Positions 10,082 through 19,375 of a stretch of 33,838 nt of DNA are shown in pieces. The stretch comes from Methanomassiliicoccales archaeon (GTDB lineage Archaea > Thermoplasmatota > Thermoplasmata > Methanomassiliicoccales > JAUVWO01): NCBI GenBank assembly GCA_030604065.1, contig JAUVWO010000005.1, forward strand, positions 1 to 33,838, read 5' to 3'. The notes under the pieces are model-generated. The model was not told where the DNA came from. It saw only the letters and a program-made list of their open reading frames with translations, and did not search any database. A program made the position numbers and the translations under genes. Positions within the stretch are counted from its first letter, which is position 1; each line of letters opens with the position of its first letter.

Positions 10082-11710
10082 TCAATCATCATCCATACTG
10101 TCCACGGGGGCGCCACCGCCCATGGGCATGCCGCCGCCACTGGAAGCGATGACATCGTCGATGCGCAGGATCATGACCGCAGCATCGGTGGCGGAATTGA
10201 TCGCCTGCTTGCCGACACGGTAGGGCTCGAGGACATCGTTCGCCCTCATGTCCTCGATCTGACCATTGAACACGTTCAGACCGGCAGTGATCTGGCCTTT
10301 GCTGTGGGCCTTGCGCATCTCGATGAGCACATCGATGGAGTCATGGCCAGCGTTCTCAGCCAGGGCGGTGGGTATGGACTCTAGGGCAGAGGCAAAGGCC
10401 TCTATGGCCATCTGCTCCCTGCCGCCCACGGTGGAGGAGAACTCCTTGAGACGCATGGACAGCTCCATTGCAGTGGATCCGCCTCCGGTAACGATCTTGC
10501 CGTCCTCGATGGCGACTGCGACAACGTTCATGGCATCATCCATGGAACGCTCCACCTCGTTCACGACGTGCTTGGTGCCGCCGCGGATGAGGATGGACAC
10601 CGCCTTGGGGTTCTTGCAGTCGGTGATGTAGGTCATCTCGTCCTCCTGGACGCGCCTGAGCTCCACCAGACCGCAGCTGCCGATGTCATCTTGCTCGAGT
10701 TCCTCGATCTTGTTGACTATGGAAGCGCCAGTGGCCTTGGCGATCTTCTCCATGTCTGTCTTCTTGACCCTGCGGGCCGCGAAGATGCCCTCCTTGGCCA
10801 GGAAGTGCTGGGCCAGATCATCTATGCCCTTTTGGACGAAGATGACGTTGGCGCCCTCAGACTTGATCTTATCGACCAGCCTCCTCAGCATGGACTCCTC
10901 CTCGTGGAGGAAGGCGCTCAGCTGGGTCGGATCGCTGATCTCTATCTTGGCATCGATCTCGGTCTTCTTGATCTCTAGGGCGGCGTTGATCAAAGCCACC
11001 TTGGCGTTCTCGATCTTCTTAGGCATACCGGAGTGCACCGGCTCCTTGTCCACGATGATGCCGTTGATGAAGTGGGTCTCATCCATGGAACCGCCCATCT
11101 TCTTGACGACCTGGATGTTCTTCAGGTCCACGTTATACTCACCGTTGGACTTCTCCGCCACGGAGACCACGGAGTCTACGACCACATCAGCGAGGTGTTT
11201 GCGGGAGGCGGACACCTGCTTGCTCATCATCGAGGTCATGGCCAGCTTCTTCAGGCCCTCCTGATCGTTGATATCGATCGATGTGGCGATCTCATCAAGG
11301 ACCTCATTAGCCTTCGCAGCGGCCAAACGATAGCCCTTGGTAATGATGGTCGGGTGGATCTTGGCGTCGATCAGGTCGACTGCCTTCTTGAGCAACTCTC
11401 CACCGATGACCACAGCGGTGGTGGTACCGTCCCCACAGACCTTGTCCTGGGTATTGGCCACCTCCACCATCATCTTGGCGGCAGGGTGCTCCACATCCAT
11501 CTCCTTCATTATGGTCACGCCATCGTTGGTGATTATGACATCACCCATGGCGTCCACCATCATCTTGTCCATCCCCCGGGGCCCAAGGGTGGTCCTCACC
11601 GTGTTGGCGATGGTGCGCGCCGCGGTGATGTTGTTGAACTGGGCATCCTTGCCCTTATCTCGCTTGGTACCTTCCCTGAGTACGAGTATCGGAGTGTTTC
11701 CCATTGCCAT
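10082..11710 (-). CDS. thsA: Thermosome subunit (group II chaperonin)
   Basis: [47 protein letters not shown], Gly/Met-rich C-terminal tail GGGMPMGGG; start MAMGNTPIL with SD AGGAGG. Confidence 0.97.
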   Translation of the reverse strand: MAMGNTPILVLREGTKRDKGKDAQFNNITAARTIANTVRTTLGPRGMDKMMVDAMGDVIITNDGVTIMKEMDVEHPAAKMMVEVANTQDKVCGDGTTTAVVIGGELLKKAVDLIDAKIHPTIITKGYRLAAAKANEVLDEIATSIDINDQEGLKKLAMTSMMSKQVSASRKHLADVVVDSVVSVAEKSNGEYNVDLKNIQVVKKMGGSMDETHFINGIIVDKEPVHSGMPKKIENAKVALINAALEIKKTEIDAKIEISDPTQLSAFLHEEESMLRRLVDKIKSEGANVIFVQKGIDDLAQHFLAKEGIFAARRVKKTDMEKIAKATGASIVNKIEELEQDDIGSCGLVELRRVQEDEMTYITDCKNPKAVSILIRGGTKHVVNEVERSMDDAMNVVAVAIEDGKIVTGGGSTAMELSMRLKEFSSTVGGREQMAIEAFASALESIPTALAENAGHDSIDVLIEMRKAHSKGQITAGLNVFNGQIEDMRANDVLEPYRVGKQAINSATDAAVMILRIDDVIASSGGGMPMGGGAPVDSMDDD

Positions 11711-11782
11711 ATATTCATCCTCCTTGATCATGTACTATGTAATAGCCATTGAATTGAGCGATACGCTTGATGTTTGTTCTTC

Positions 11783-11791
11783 TATATAAAA
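11783..11791. promoter_or_regulatory. TATA-box element usable in both directions (thsA minus, DUF2240-like plus)
   Basis: TATATAAAA (TTTTATATA on the minus strand) in the divergent intergenic region, about 70 nt upstream of the thsA ATG. Confidence 0.45.
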
Positions 11792-11889
11792 CTATCAAAA
11801 AAGATAACGAGGGCGAAAAGGAAGGTGCCAGCCCATCCAGTTACGACGGGGGCAAGCCTTATGAAATCCTTTCGCCTATCTGGAATCGC

Positions 11890-12354
11890 ATGGAAGATCT
11901 ACAGGTCACCTTGGCAATGCTGTTCAAGCGCAAGGGGAAGAACGTCCTCACCGAAAAGGAATTCGTGTTCAGCGCATCGATAGACTTCCGATGGTTCTCT
12001 CCCAAGGACGCCAAGCGCCTGCTGCAGATGGGCATGGCAGAGGGATTGTTGCGTGAGGACGGCGAATACGTCAGGCTGGCCTTCGATCCAGCCTCGGTGG
12101 ATGTGCCAGTAGGATTCAAACCGGAGCAAGGCGTGCTCAGTGCCGACACCCCCGAGCCGTTGTTCCCCCGCATCCTCGCCCTGGTGGTCGAGAATTCCGT
12201 CATGGGTCGCCGTGAGGCGGTGGCCAGCATCAACCGCACCCGCGAGCGTCTAGACGTGGAGATCGAGGTAGCTGGACTAGCGGTGGCCAGAGGATACGGT
12301 GCCGATGTGTCCGGGCTGCTTGATGAGGTGCGAGAGGAGATCCTCCACCGTTGA
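11890..12354 (+). CDS. DUF2240 family (COG3612-like) archaeal protein
   Basis: MEDLQVTLAMLFKRKGKNVLTEKEFVFSASIDFRWFSPKDAKRLLQMGMAEGLL matches the recalled family pattern; start moved to 11890 because the TATA box lies inside the longer ORF. Confidence 0.65.
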   Translation: MEDLQVTLAMLFKRKGKNVLTEKEFVFSASIDFRWFSPKDAKRLLQMGMAEGLLREDGEYVRLAFDPASVDVPVGFKPEQGVLSADTPEPLFPRILALVVENSVMGRREAVASINRTRERLDVEIEVAGLAVARGYGADVSGLLDEVREEILHR

Positions 12355-12846
12355 TCACTTCTTCTCAGTCTTGATCATGTCCCCCAGCGTGAGCCCGCGG
12401 TTCTGAGAGCCACTTCCAGAGGGTGCTGCCGTGGCGGTCTTCTCCATCAGCTCGATCCCAAGGGTGCGCTCCAACTTCTTGACCAGCTTGTCGCTTGGCA
12501 CCATGTTCCCAGACTCCAGCTTGGTGACCACGCTCTTCTTCTCGTTCAATTTGGCACCCAGGGCGTCCTGGTCCCACCCCCGCTTGCGACGAGCCTCCTT
12601 GATCCGTTGCGGATAGTCCTCGGCCAAATCTACTGTTGAGGTCGCATACACGTCCCTACCACGCATCCTGCGCTCCCGACGCTGCAGCCGCTCCTCGATG
12701 ACTATGCGAGAACCTTCCTCCGCCTTGCCCCCGTTATGCGCGTCCCCGAAGCGGGAGCACTCCGGACCGACCGTCAACTTGGAACCCTCGATGTAGACCG
12801 TTAGCGGACGATCGATCTCCCTGCCGCACAGTTCGCAGATCATCAC
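12355..12846 (-). CDS. Multiprotein bridging factor 1-like transcription factor
   Basis: N-terminal zinc ribbon CELCGREI...GPECSRFG followed by a Cro/C1-type HTH (IKEARRKRGWDQDALGAKLNEKKSVVTKLESGNMVPSDKLVKKLERTLGIEL). Confidence 0.92.
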   Translation of the reverse strand: MMICELCGREIDRPLTVYIEGSKLTVGPECSRFGDAHNGGKAEEGSRIVIEERLQRRERRMRGRDVYATSTVDLAEDYPQRIKEARRKRGWDQDALGAKLNEKKSVVTKLESGNMVPSDKLVKKLERTLGIELMEKTATAAPSGSGSQNRGLTLGDMIKTEKK

Positions 12847-12981
12847 CCCACTCTATAACTTGAACCGATTTAACTTTTCTGCGCTCACCTCGCATCGATC
12901 GATGAGAAGACGGCAAAGTGCATCGTTCAACAGATCGAAGACACTTAGAACGATCCGTCCAGACAGGGTCCAACCCCTTTG

Positions 12982-13006
12982 TTTGATTATATTCGAAACA
13001 ATCAAA
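12982..13006. promoter_or_regulatory. Inverted repeat overlapping the PAN core promoter
   Basis: TTTGATT-atattcgaaac-AATCAAA directly before the ATG at 13008. Confidence 0.35.
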
Positions 13007-13007
13007 T

Positions 13008-14258
13008 ATGCCTGTGGTCATGAAACGGTGCGACACGGGGTGCTGTGAAGTGGAAGAAGAGCATGTGGAGGAGATAATCTCCGAACTCGAGGAGAAGATA
13101 CGAGTGCTCAAGGAGCAGAATGCGGAGCTTCTCGAGGAGGTCAGACGTGTCGAGGGCGAGAAGAGATACGTCGAGAGTGAGCTCTTCCGTCTGCAGAAGG
13201 AACTTAATCGGATGAGGGCCGAGATGGAGCGACTGAAGTCGCCTCCACTGATCATAGGTAGCATAAAGGACGTGCTTGCAGACGGTAAGGTCATCGTCAA
13301 GAGTTCCACCGGACCCGACTTCATAGTCAGCATCTCAGAGTACGTGCCTCGCGAGGATCTCGTGGTCGGTGCCAGAGTTTCGCTGAACAAGCAGACCCTG
13401 GCCATCATGAAGGTCCTGCCCCCATCCCTGGACCCGATCGTCACCGGGGCGGAGATCATCGACAAGCCTATCATCACCTACGACGACATCGGCGGACTCA
13501 AGGATCAGATACGCGACATACAGGAGGCGGTCGAGGACCCGCTGCTTCGCCCGGAGCTGTACCGCAAGGTCGGCATCGAGCCCCCCAAGGGCGTGCTGCT
13601 CGTCGGTCCACCCGGCACCGGGAAGACCCTGCTGGCCAAGGCGGTGGCCAACGCCACCGAAGCGACGTTCATCCGTTTGGTCGGGTCGGAGCTGGTGCAG
13701 AAGTACATCGGTGAGGGAGCACGGCTGGTGCGCGAGCTGTTCGAGATGGCCAAGGAGAAGGCCCCAAGCATCGTGTTCATCGATGAGCTGGACTCAGTGG
13801 GCGCCAAGCGTCTAGAGGCATCGACCTCCGGCGACCGCGAGGTGCAGCGCACCCTGATGCAGCTGCTAGCGGAGCTGGATGGATTCAATCCGCTGTCTGA
13901 TGTCAAGATCATAGGGGCCACCAACCGCCCGGACATACTAGATGAGGCGCTGCTTCGTCCTGGCCGGTTCGACCGCATCATCAAGATCACCTCCCCCGAC
14001 CACGATGGCAGGCTGGAGATCTTCCGCATCCACACCAGCAAGATGAACGTGGATGAGAACATATCAATACCCAGCCTGGCCCTCAAATCCGAGGGAGCGA
14101 CAGGAGCGGAGATCAAGGCCATATGCACCGAAGCGGGCATGTTCGCCATCCGCGACGGCCGCGACCACGTCAAGGTGGTCGACTTCGATCGTGCCATCGT
14201 CAAGGTCATGACGCGCGAGGAGGAGAATGTCGTTCATCATGGCGTAATGTTCGCTTGA
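13008..14258 (+). CDS. pan: Proteasome-activating nucleotidase (PAN)
   Basis: N-terminal coiled coil, OB domain, Walker [19 protein letters not shown], Walker [40 protein letters not shown]. Confidence 0.95.
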   Translation: MPVVMKRCDTGCCEVEEEHVEEIISELEEKIRVLKEQNAELLEEVRRVEGEKRYVESELFRLQKELNRMRAEMERLKSPPLIIGSIKDVLADGKVIVKSSTGPDFIVSISEYVPREDLVVGARVSLNKQTLAIMKVLPPSLDPIVTGAEIIDKPIITYDDIGGLKDQIRDIQEAVEDPLLRPELYRKVGIEPPKGVLLVGPPGTGKTLLAKAVANATEATFIRLVGSELVQKYIGEGARLVRELFEMAKEKAPSIVFIDELDSVGAKRLEASTSGDREVQRTLMQLLAELDGFNPLSDVKIIGATNRPDILDEALLRPGRFDRIIKITSPDHDGRLEIFRIHTSKMNVDENISIPSLALKSEGATGAEIKAICTEAGMFAIRDGRDHVKVVDFDRAIVKVMTREEENVVHHGVMFA

Positions 14259-14311
14259 GTTCGTGACCGACAAAAAAATCTTTTACCGTTCTTTATCGTG
14301 TCATTCCGTTC

Positions 14312-14721
14312 ATGTCGGAGGAAGAACGCACGCCGTGCATAAGTTGCGGCATCATGATCGATGATGGGATGCCGTCTTATCTACGGTTCTTACCTATGTC
14401 ACCCTCAGTGAGAGAACTGACTCGCAGAGAACAGAAATGATGATCGGTCACCGTTTCTAACGGCATTCCTGCAGCACCTCATATCAGGTGTTGGCAGATA
14501 TACGTGGGCGAGGTGGGTCGAAGCCTGTGTTCTGAGCAGGAGCGTTCGTGATCGAGGCGATCACGTTCCTGTCCTTGATGGGCATACCGTTCTGCATTCG
14601 GATCATGTAGCTGGTTCGCCTGGCGTTCTGGCTGTTCAACATCTATGACGCATACCGACTGGCCCATGGATGGTCGAGGATTCCATATACTGATTATGAT
14701 CGTCAACGGCTGAAATCATAA
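14312..14721 (+). pseudogene. Decayed zinc-ribbon/TM2-like membrane protein gene
   Basis: Fragments in different frames: MSEEERTPCISCGIMIDD (14312), LISGVG / QIYVGEVGRSL, GAFVIEAITFLSLMGIPFCIRIM-TAG-LVRLAFWLFNIYDAYRLAHGW. The 'SGVGQIYVGEVGR' and 'FNIYDAYRLA' segments are typical of TM2-like proteins. Confidence 0.6.
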
Positions 14722-14765
14722 ATGAAAAATCATATGGCAGCATTTAAGTACCCGACTTGAAGTTG

Positions 14766-15113
14766 ATGATGACGATGGACGCTCTAGAGGCTTCCAAGAT
14801 AATATCTGACGAGTATGCGGCCAAGATACTCATGGGCAGCATTAGACGACCCAGGACGGCCCTCGAACTCATCAATGAGTTCGGCATCCCGGTGGCCGCA
14901 TGCTACCGGCGCATCCGCATGCTGGAGACCAAGGGGCTGCTGGAGTGCGCCGAGAAGAAGCTGACCCCAGAGGGCAAGAGGGTATCCGCCTATCGTTCAC
15001 TTATCCGAAGCGCCCAGATCTTCTTCGAGGAGGGGCAGATCAAAGCCCGCTTCGAGTGGATGACCGGTGAGGTGGAGGATCTACGCCTGGACCTCGACCA
15101 TTACAGCCTCTGA
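14766..15113 (+). CDS. Winged-helix HTH transcriptional regulator (ArsR-like)
   Basis: SDEYAAKILMGSIRRPRTALELINEFGIPVAACYRRIRMLETKGLLE wHTH pattern; preceded by a TATA-like atttaagta. Confidence 0.75.
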   Translation: MMTMDALEASKIISDEYAAKILMGSIRRPRTALELINEFGIPVAACYRRIRMLETKGLLECAEKKLTPEGKRVSAYRSLIRSAQIFFEEGQIKARFEWMTGEVEDLRLDLDHYSL

Positions 15114-15114
15114 C

Positions 15115-15882
15115 TCATTGGGACTGTAGATCCTCTCCGCCCTCGAACACCTGTTGCACCGCATTGTACACATCCTCCATGCCCAACGCGCTCTGGGAGG
15201 ATACTGGCATCAGACCTGGATACATTCCCATGTTCTCCATGGCCTTGAACATCTCGATGCTGAGTATCGATTGCGGGGTGACCTGCTCATCCGTCAGCGC
15301 CCCGTACAGGCTGTAGGGGTCGCTGGACCACTGCATCATGCGATCGATATCGTCCTGGCCCAACAGGTCCGCCTTGGACAGCAGGCTGCACACCGGCAGC
15401 GAGAACCGGAACTGGCACATGGCGTAGAGCATCAGGTTGGACACGAACCCGGGAGCAGTGGCCGAGAGCATGGGGTCGGCAAGGAACATTAGCATGGAAT
15501 CATTCTTGCCCAGGGCATCGACTATGACGCTGGACGACTGTCTGAACGCGAACAGCTCCATCTGCCCAGGGGTGTCGATCAGCAACAGATCGTCCTGCTC
15601 GAAGCCCTGTACTGCAGCGGCGATGTCACGGATGTTCATGGCCATGAGGTCGGCGGCCACCACCTGGGCTCCATTGGGTCCGAGGTCGTACTCGGCCATC
15701 ACGTTATCCAGGTGTACCCAGTCCCGTATGTCTATATCTGGAGCATAGGGCATCCCCTCAGCCCCAGGATCCAGATTCATCTTACTGACCCTGAACCCCT
15801 GGAACTCACACCATTCCGAAAAAGCTCCCACCAGGGTGCTCTTGCCGCTACCTGCGGTTCCGACGAAGTACACTATCCTCAT
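15115..15882 (-). CDS. GPN-loop GTPase (PAB0955-like)
   Basis: Walker A GTAGSGKSTL, GPN motif (DLGPNGAQ), DTPGQMELF, SKADLL. Confidence 0.93.
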   Translation of the reverse strand: MRIVYFVGTAGSGKSTLVGAFSEWCEFQGFRVSKMNLDPGAEGMPYAPDIDIRDWVHLDNVMAEYDLGPNGAQVVAADLMAMNIRDIAAAVQGFEQDDLLLIDTPGQMELFAFRQSSSVIVDALGKNDSMLMFLADPMLSATAPGFVSNLMLYAMCQFRFSLPVCSLLSKADLLGQDDIDRMMQWSSDPYSLYGALTDEQVTPQSILSIEMFKAMENMGMYPGLMPVSSQSALGMEDVYNAVQQVFEGGEDLQSQ

Positions 15883-15927
15883 ATGTCCCGTGGGCCTATC
15901 TATCGCAAGGGTCTAAAACATTTCCGT

Positions 15928-16296
15928 TCATGAAGACAGAGCAGAGTCGATGATAAGGTTGAGCTCCTCCTGCTTGAACGGCTTGAGCAGGTAGCCCGCC
16001 GGACCTATCGCCTCCGCCCTCTTGCGGGTGGCCTCGTCCGAGTAGGCGGTCACGAACACCACCGGGATATTCTTTTGCTCCCGGATGATCCTGGCCGCCT
16101 CGATGCCATCCATGCTGCCCGCCAGATTGATGTCCATCAGCACCAGATCGGGATCCGTGTCCAGGGCAAGCCTCACCGCATCAGGGCCATTGGTGACCGA
16201 AGCCTCCACCTCATAGCCTAATACATCTAGAAGATCCCCTATGAACATAGCGACGATGGCCTCATCCTCAACTATCAGAATACGTCCCCCGCTCAT
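15928..16296 (-). CDS. Stand-alone response-regulator receiver domain protein
   Basis: MSGGRILIVEDEAIVAMFI...DLVLMDINLAGSMDGIEAARII...VVFVTAYSD...GYLLKPF; no output domain; start at 16296 (ORF extends further). Confidence 0.92.
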   Translation of the reverse strand: MSGGRILIVEDEAIVAMFIGDLLDVLGYEVEASVTNGPDAVRLALDTDPDLVLMDINLAGSMDGIEAARIIREQKNIPVVFVTAYSDEATRKRAEAIGPAGYLLKPFKQEELNLIIDSALSS

Positions 16297-16406
16297 TGAA
16301 CCCTTCCCCTGGCTAATATTCGATGATGATCCCCAAGACCATCGCCACCTGGGATTATAATGGTTTGGAGGGAAAAAGCGCATATATGATCTATTCCCGG
16401 CGATTA

Positions 16407-17942
16407 TCAGTCCTGGCAAGAACATTTGTTCGGAAAACGGACGATCCATGTCGGGGCGGACCCTTGCTCGACCGACATGATCCCCCTCAGCTGATGGTGC
16501 ACGATGGTGGTCACCAACCTCATGCCCAAGGTCTTTACGGAATTGATGTCGAAGTCCTTCGGCATGCCCTGCCCATCGTCCTGATATCGTAAAGTGATGC
16601 ATCCCTCTGTGCGTTGTAAGATGATGGATATCCTGCCGCTAGACCTTCCTTTGAATGCGTACTTGAGCGAGTTCGTCAGCAGCTCGTTCACCACCAAGCT
16701 ACAGGGTATGGCGGTATCCAGTTCCAGCAATATATCGTCAGCGCACACCTCGGTGTCTATATCGATACCGGATGAGAACCCATGAATGATGGTGTTCACC
16801 AGGTTCTCGAAATGCGTCTGTGCCCTGATGAGCGACAGGTCTGCGGTACGATAAAGGGCCTCGTGCACCAGGGCCATGGACATGATGCGGGCCTCGGCGT
16901 CCCTTAATGCGATCCGGATGTCCTCGTTATGGTTGGACAAGATCTGCATGCCCAGCATGGAGTTGATGAGCGCTAGGTTGTTCTTGACCCGATGGTGCAC
17001 CTCCTGCAGCAGGGTGGTCTTCTCCTCCAACGACGATATCACCGTTTCCTCAGCGTCCTTTCGGCTGGAGATGTCCTGATTGATGCCTATCATACGCAGC
17101 GGTCGACCATCACGATCACGCTCCACCACCATCCCCATTCCATTCACCCACACGAAGTCGCCATCGCGGTGTCTCATACGGAACTCGGCGGCGTAGAATG
17201 GGGTATCGCCTTGGTAGTGGGACTCCAAGCGGGCCTTCAGATCCGCTATATCCTCTGGATGCACTCGCTCGAAGAATGATCTGTGACCCCCCTCCCCCTC
17301 AGCGGGGGTGAGTCCAAGCATGTCCGCCCATCGCTGGTCCACCTTGAAGGTGTCATCGGAGAGGTTTCGCTCCCAATATCCCATCCTGGCCCCCCTGATC
17401 GCCAGCTGCAGCATGGGTTCCTCCGATCTAGCGGACCTGGGGACCCCGTTCGAGGTGAAAGCCATCCCAACTATGTCCTCTATGAGATCTTGGATATCCT
17501 CGATCTCGTGCTCGTCCAGTCTCGGAAGATCACGCACCTTTCGCATATGACCTGCTATGTCAATGTTATCTTCCATTGGTAGGGATGCGTCATCGTCGTT
17601 CCGCCTTATCCCATACAGGTGGACCGTGGCAATGTGGACATCCTCTACCATGATATCCCGTCGGAAATGATTGAGACCATTGCCGCATTCACAAGGACCG
17701 GTCTGGACGGATCGCCCCCTGGTCAACGAGACCATCTCATGATAGAGAGAGCACACATTGTCCACGCCGATGCTCAGGAGAACGGCCCCCCCGGGATCGC
17801 ACACGGCGACCGGCACCCCAGTGACCCGATGCAATCGGGACAGGGTCCGGTTCAGCGCGTCCAGGTCCATCATTGGACCTTGGGCGGCTAAGGTCCCAAG
17901 AACGTCAACGCCCGGTTCCCTATCTTCAGACCTGTCATCCAT
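16407..17942 (-). CDS. Sensor histidine kinase: PocR-like ligand-binding domain, PAS, HisKA_2, HATPase
   Basis: PocR-like 'VCDPGGAVLLSIG...SLYHEMV...CECGNGLNHFRRDIMVEDVHIATVHLYG'; PAS; LLQEVHHRVKNNLALINSML; SLVVNELLTNSLKYAF; start MDDRSEDRE. Confidence 0.88.
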   Translation of the reverse strand: MDDRSEDREPGVDVLGTLAAQGPMMDLDALNRTLSRLHRVTGVPVAVCDPGGAVLLSIGVDNVCSLYHEMVSLTRGRSVQTGPCECGNGLNHFRRDIMVEDVHIATVHLYGIRRNDDDASLPMEDNIDIAGHMRKVRDLPRLDEHEIEDIQDLIEDIVGMAFTSNGVPRSARSEEPMLQLAIRGARMGYWERNLSDDTFKVDQRWADMLGLTPAEGEGGHRSFFERVHPEDIADLKARLESHYQGDTPFYAAEFRMRHRDGDFVWVNGMGMVVERDRDGRPLRMIGINQDISSRKDAEETVISSLEEKTTLLQEVHHRVKNNLALINSMLGMQILSNHNEDIRIALRDAEARIMSMALVHEALYRTADLSLIRAQTHFENLVNTIIHGFSSGIDIDTEVCADDILLELDTAIPCSLVVNELLTNSLKYAFKGRSSGRISIILQRTEGCITLRYQDDGQGMPKDFDINSVKTLGMRLVTTIVHHQLRGIMSVEQGSAPTWIVRFPNKCSCQD

Positions 17943-18058
17943 CGCACCATCCTCCGCCGACCATCTCGAAGAAAGCTCCACCGATATTAAAGATATGCTG
18001 AAACAGGGCCGACAACAACATAAATACCGTGGAGCGTGATGCACCGCTGGCGATTGTC

Positions 18059-19375
18059 ATGGTCGATGATATCAGGGATAGGGTCAAGCGGGCCAAGGCG
18101 GACTCCATCAGGCTGGCTGCGGTCGACACCTTGGACAAGGACCGAGCGCTGGAAGCCATGGCCTGCGCGCTGGACGCTCAGCGCTCACGGATCATGGGAG
18201 AGAACGCCCTCGATATGGACGCGGCACGGTCGCAAGTGGAGTCGGGAGACATGGCACCGGTGTTGATGAAACGCCTGGCCATCGATGATCGAAAGATCGA
18301 CGGCATGATAGCTGGCATCCGCGATGTGGCCTCACTGACCGACCCGGTGGGCGAGACGCTTGACGCTCTGGAGCTGGACGAGGGATTGGAGCTGTTCCAG
18401 ATAAGCTGCCCCATCGGGCTTATCGGAGTGATCTTCGAGTCACGTCCGGACGTGGTTCCTCAGATCATGTCCCTGTGTCTCAAGAGTGGCAACGCCACCG
18501 TGTTCAAGGGAGGCCGGGAGGCGCTGCGGTCCAACCGGGTCCTGTTCGACACGCTCAAGGAGGCCATCGCCGATTCCGGGTTGCCCTCGGAGGCATTCCA
18601 GATCATGGAGACCCGAGAGGATGTCGGTCAGATCCTCGACCTGGACGAGTACATAGACCTGCTCATTCCCCGAGGTTCGAACGCCTTCGTCCGGTACATA
18701 CAGGACAACACCCGCATCCCGGTGCTAGGGCATGCATCCGGCATATGCCACGTCCACGTGGATGCCGCTGCCGACCTGGACATGGCGGTGGCGGTGGTCG
18801 TCGATTCCAAGGTCCAATACCCTGCAGTGTGCAACGCCGCCGAGACCCTACTGGTGGATGGCGCCGTCGCAGAGGCGTTCCTGTCACGGGTAGCGGAGCG
18901 ATTGCGCCAGCAAGGGGTGGAACTGCACTGTGATCCTCGTAGCCTGTCGATCATCGGCGGGGTCCCGGCCACCGACGAGGACTGGGATGCCGAGTACAAC
19001 GACCTGGTGCTGGCGATCCGGGTGGTGGACTCGCTCGACCAGGGCATCGACCACATCAACGCCCACGGCTCGCATCACACCGATGCCATCATCACCAGTG
19101 ATCGCATCGCGGCGGGGCGGTTCGCGGCCCTGGTGGACTCGGCTTCGGTCATGGTGAATGCCTCCACCCGGTTCGCTGACGGATACCGCTACGGCAAGGG
19201 GGCCGAGGTGGGAATATCCACCAACAAGGTCCACTCCCGCGGCCCGGTTGGCATGGAGGGGCTGATGATATACAAATACGTCCTGGTCGGCAATGGCCAG
19301 GTGGTCGCCGACTACGCATCCGGCGCCCGGACCTTCACCCATCGGACACTGGATAAGAGGTACGGTGACCAATGA
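18059..19375 (+). CDS. proA: Gamma-glutamyl phosphate reductase
   Basis: CPIGLIGVIFESRPDVVPQIMSLCLKSGNATVFKGG, LIPRGSNAFVRYI, YPAVCNAAETLLV; overlaps proB. ATG at 18059 preferred over GTG at 18029. Confidence 0.96.
   Translation: MVDDIRDRVKRAKADSIRLAAVDTLDKDRALEAMACALDAQRSRIMGENALDMDAARSQVESGDMAPVLMKRLAIDDRKIDGMIAGIRDVASLTDPVGETLDALELDEGLELFQISCPIGLIGVIFESRPDVVPQIMSLCLKSGNATVFKGGREALRSNRVLFDTLKEAIADSGLPSEAFQIMETREDVGQILDLDEYIDLLIPRGSNAFVRYIQDNTRIPVLGHASGICHVHVDAAADLDMAVAVVVDSKVQYPAVCNAAETLLVDGAVAEAFLSRVAERLRQQGVELHCDPRSLSIIGGVPATDEDWDAEYNDLVLAIRVVDSLDQGIDHINAHGSHHTDAIITSDRIAAGRFAALVDSASVMVNASTRFADGYRYGKGAEVGISTNKVHSRGPVGMEGLMIYKYVLVGNGQVVADYASGARTFTHRTLDKRYGDQ

Noticed and set aside
14608-14610. 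Amber codon read as pyrrolysine in the TM2-like gene
   Set aside because: The same gene also shows frameshifts, and several genes here (HK at 25202, GAD, Zn-ribbon protein, regulator at 32204) appear to use TAG as a normal stop, so decay is simpler.
14479-14706. 75-aa minus-strand ORF in the 14.5 kb gap
   Set aside because: Antisense to the pseudogene fragments; no recognisable motif.
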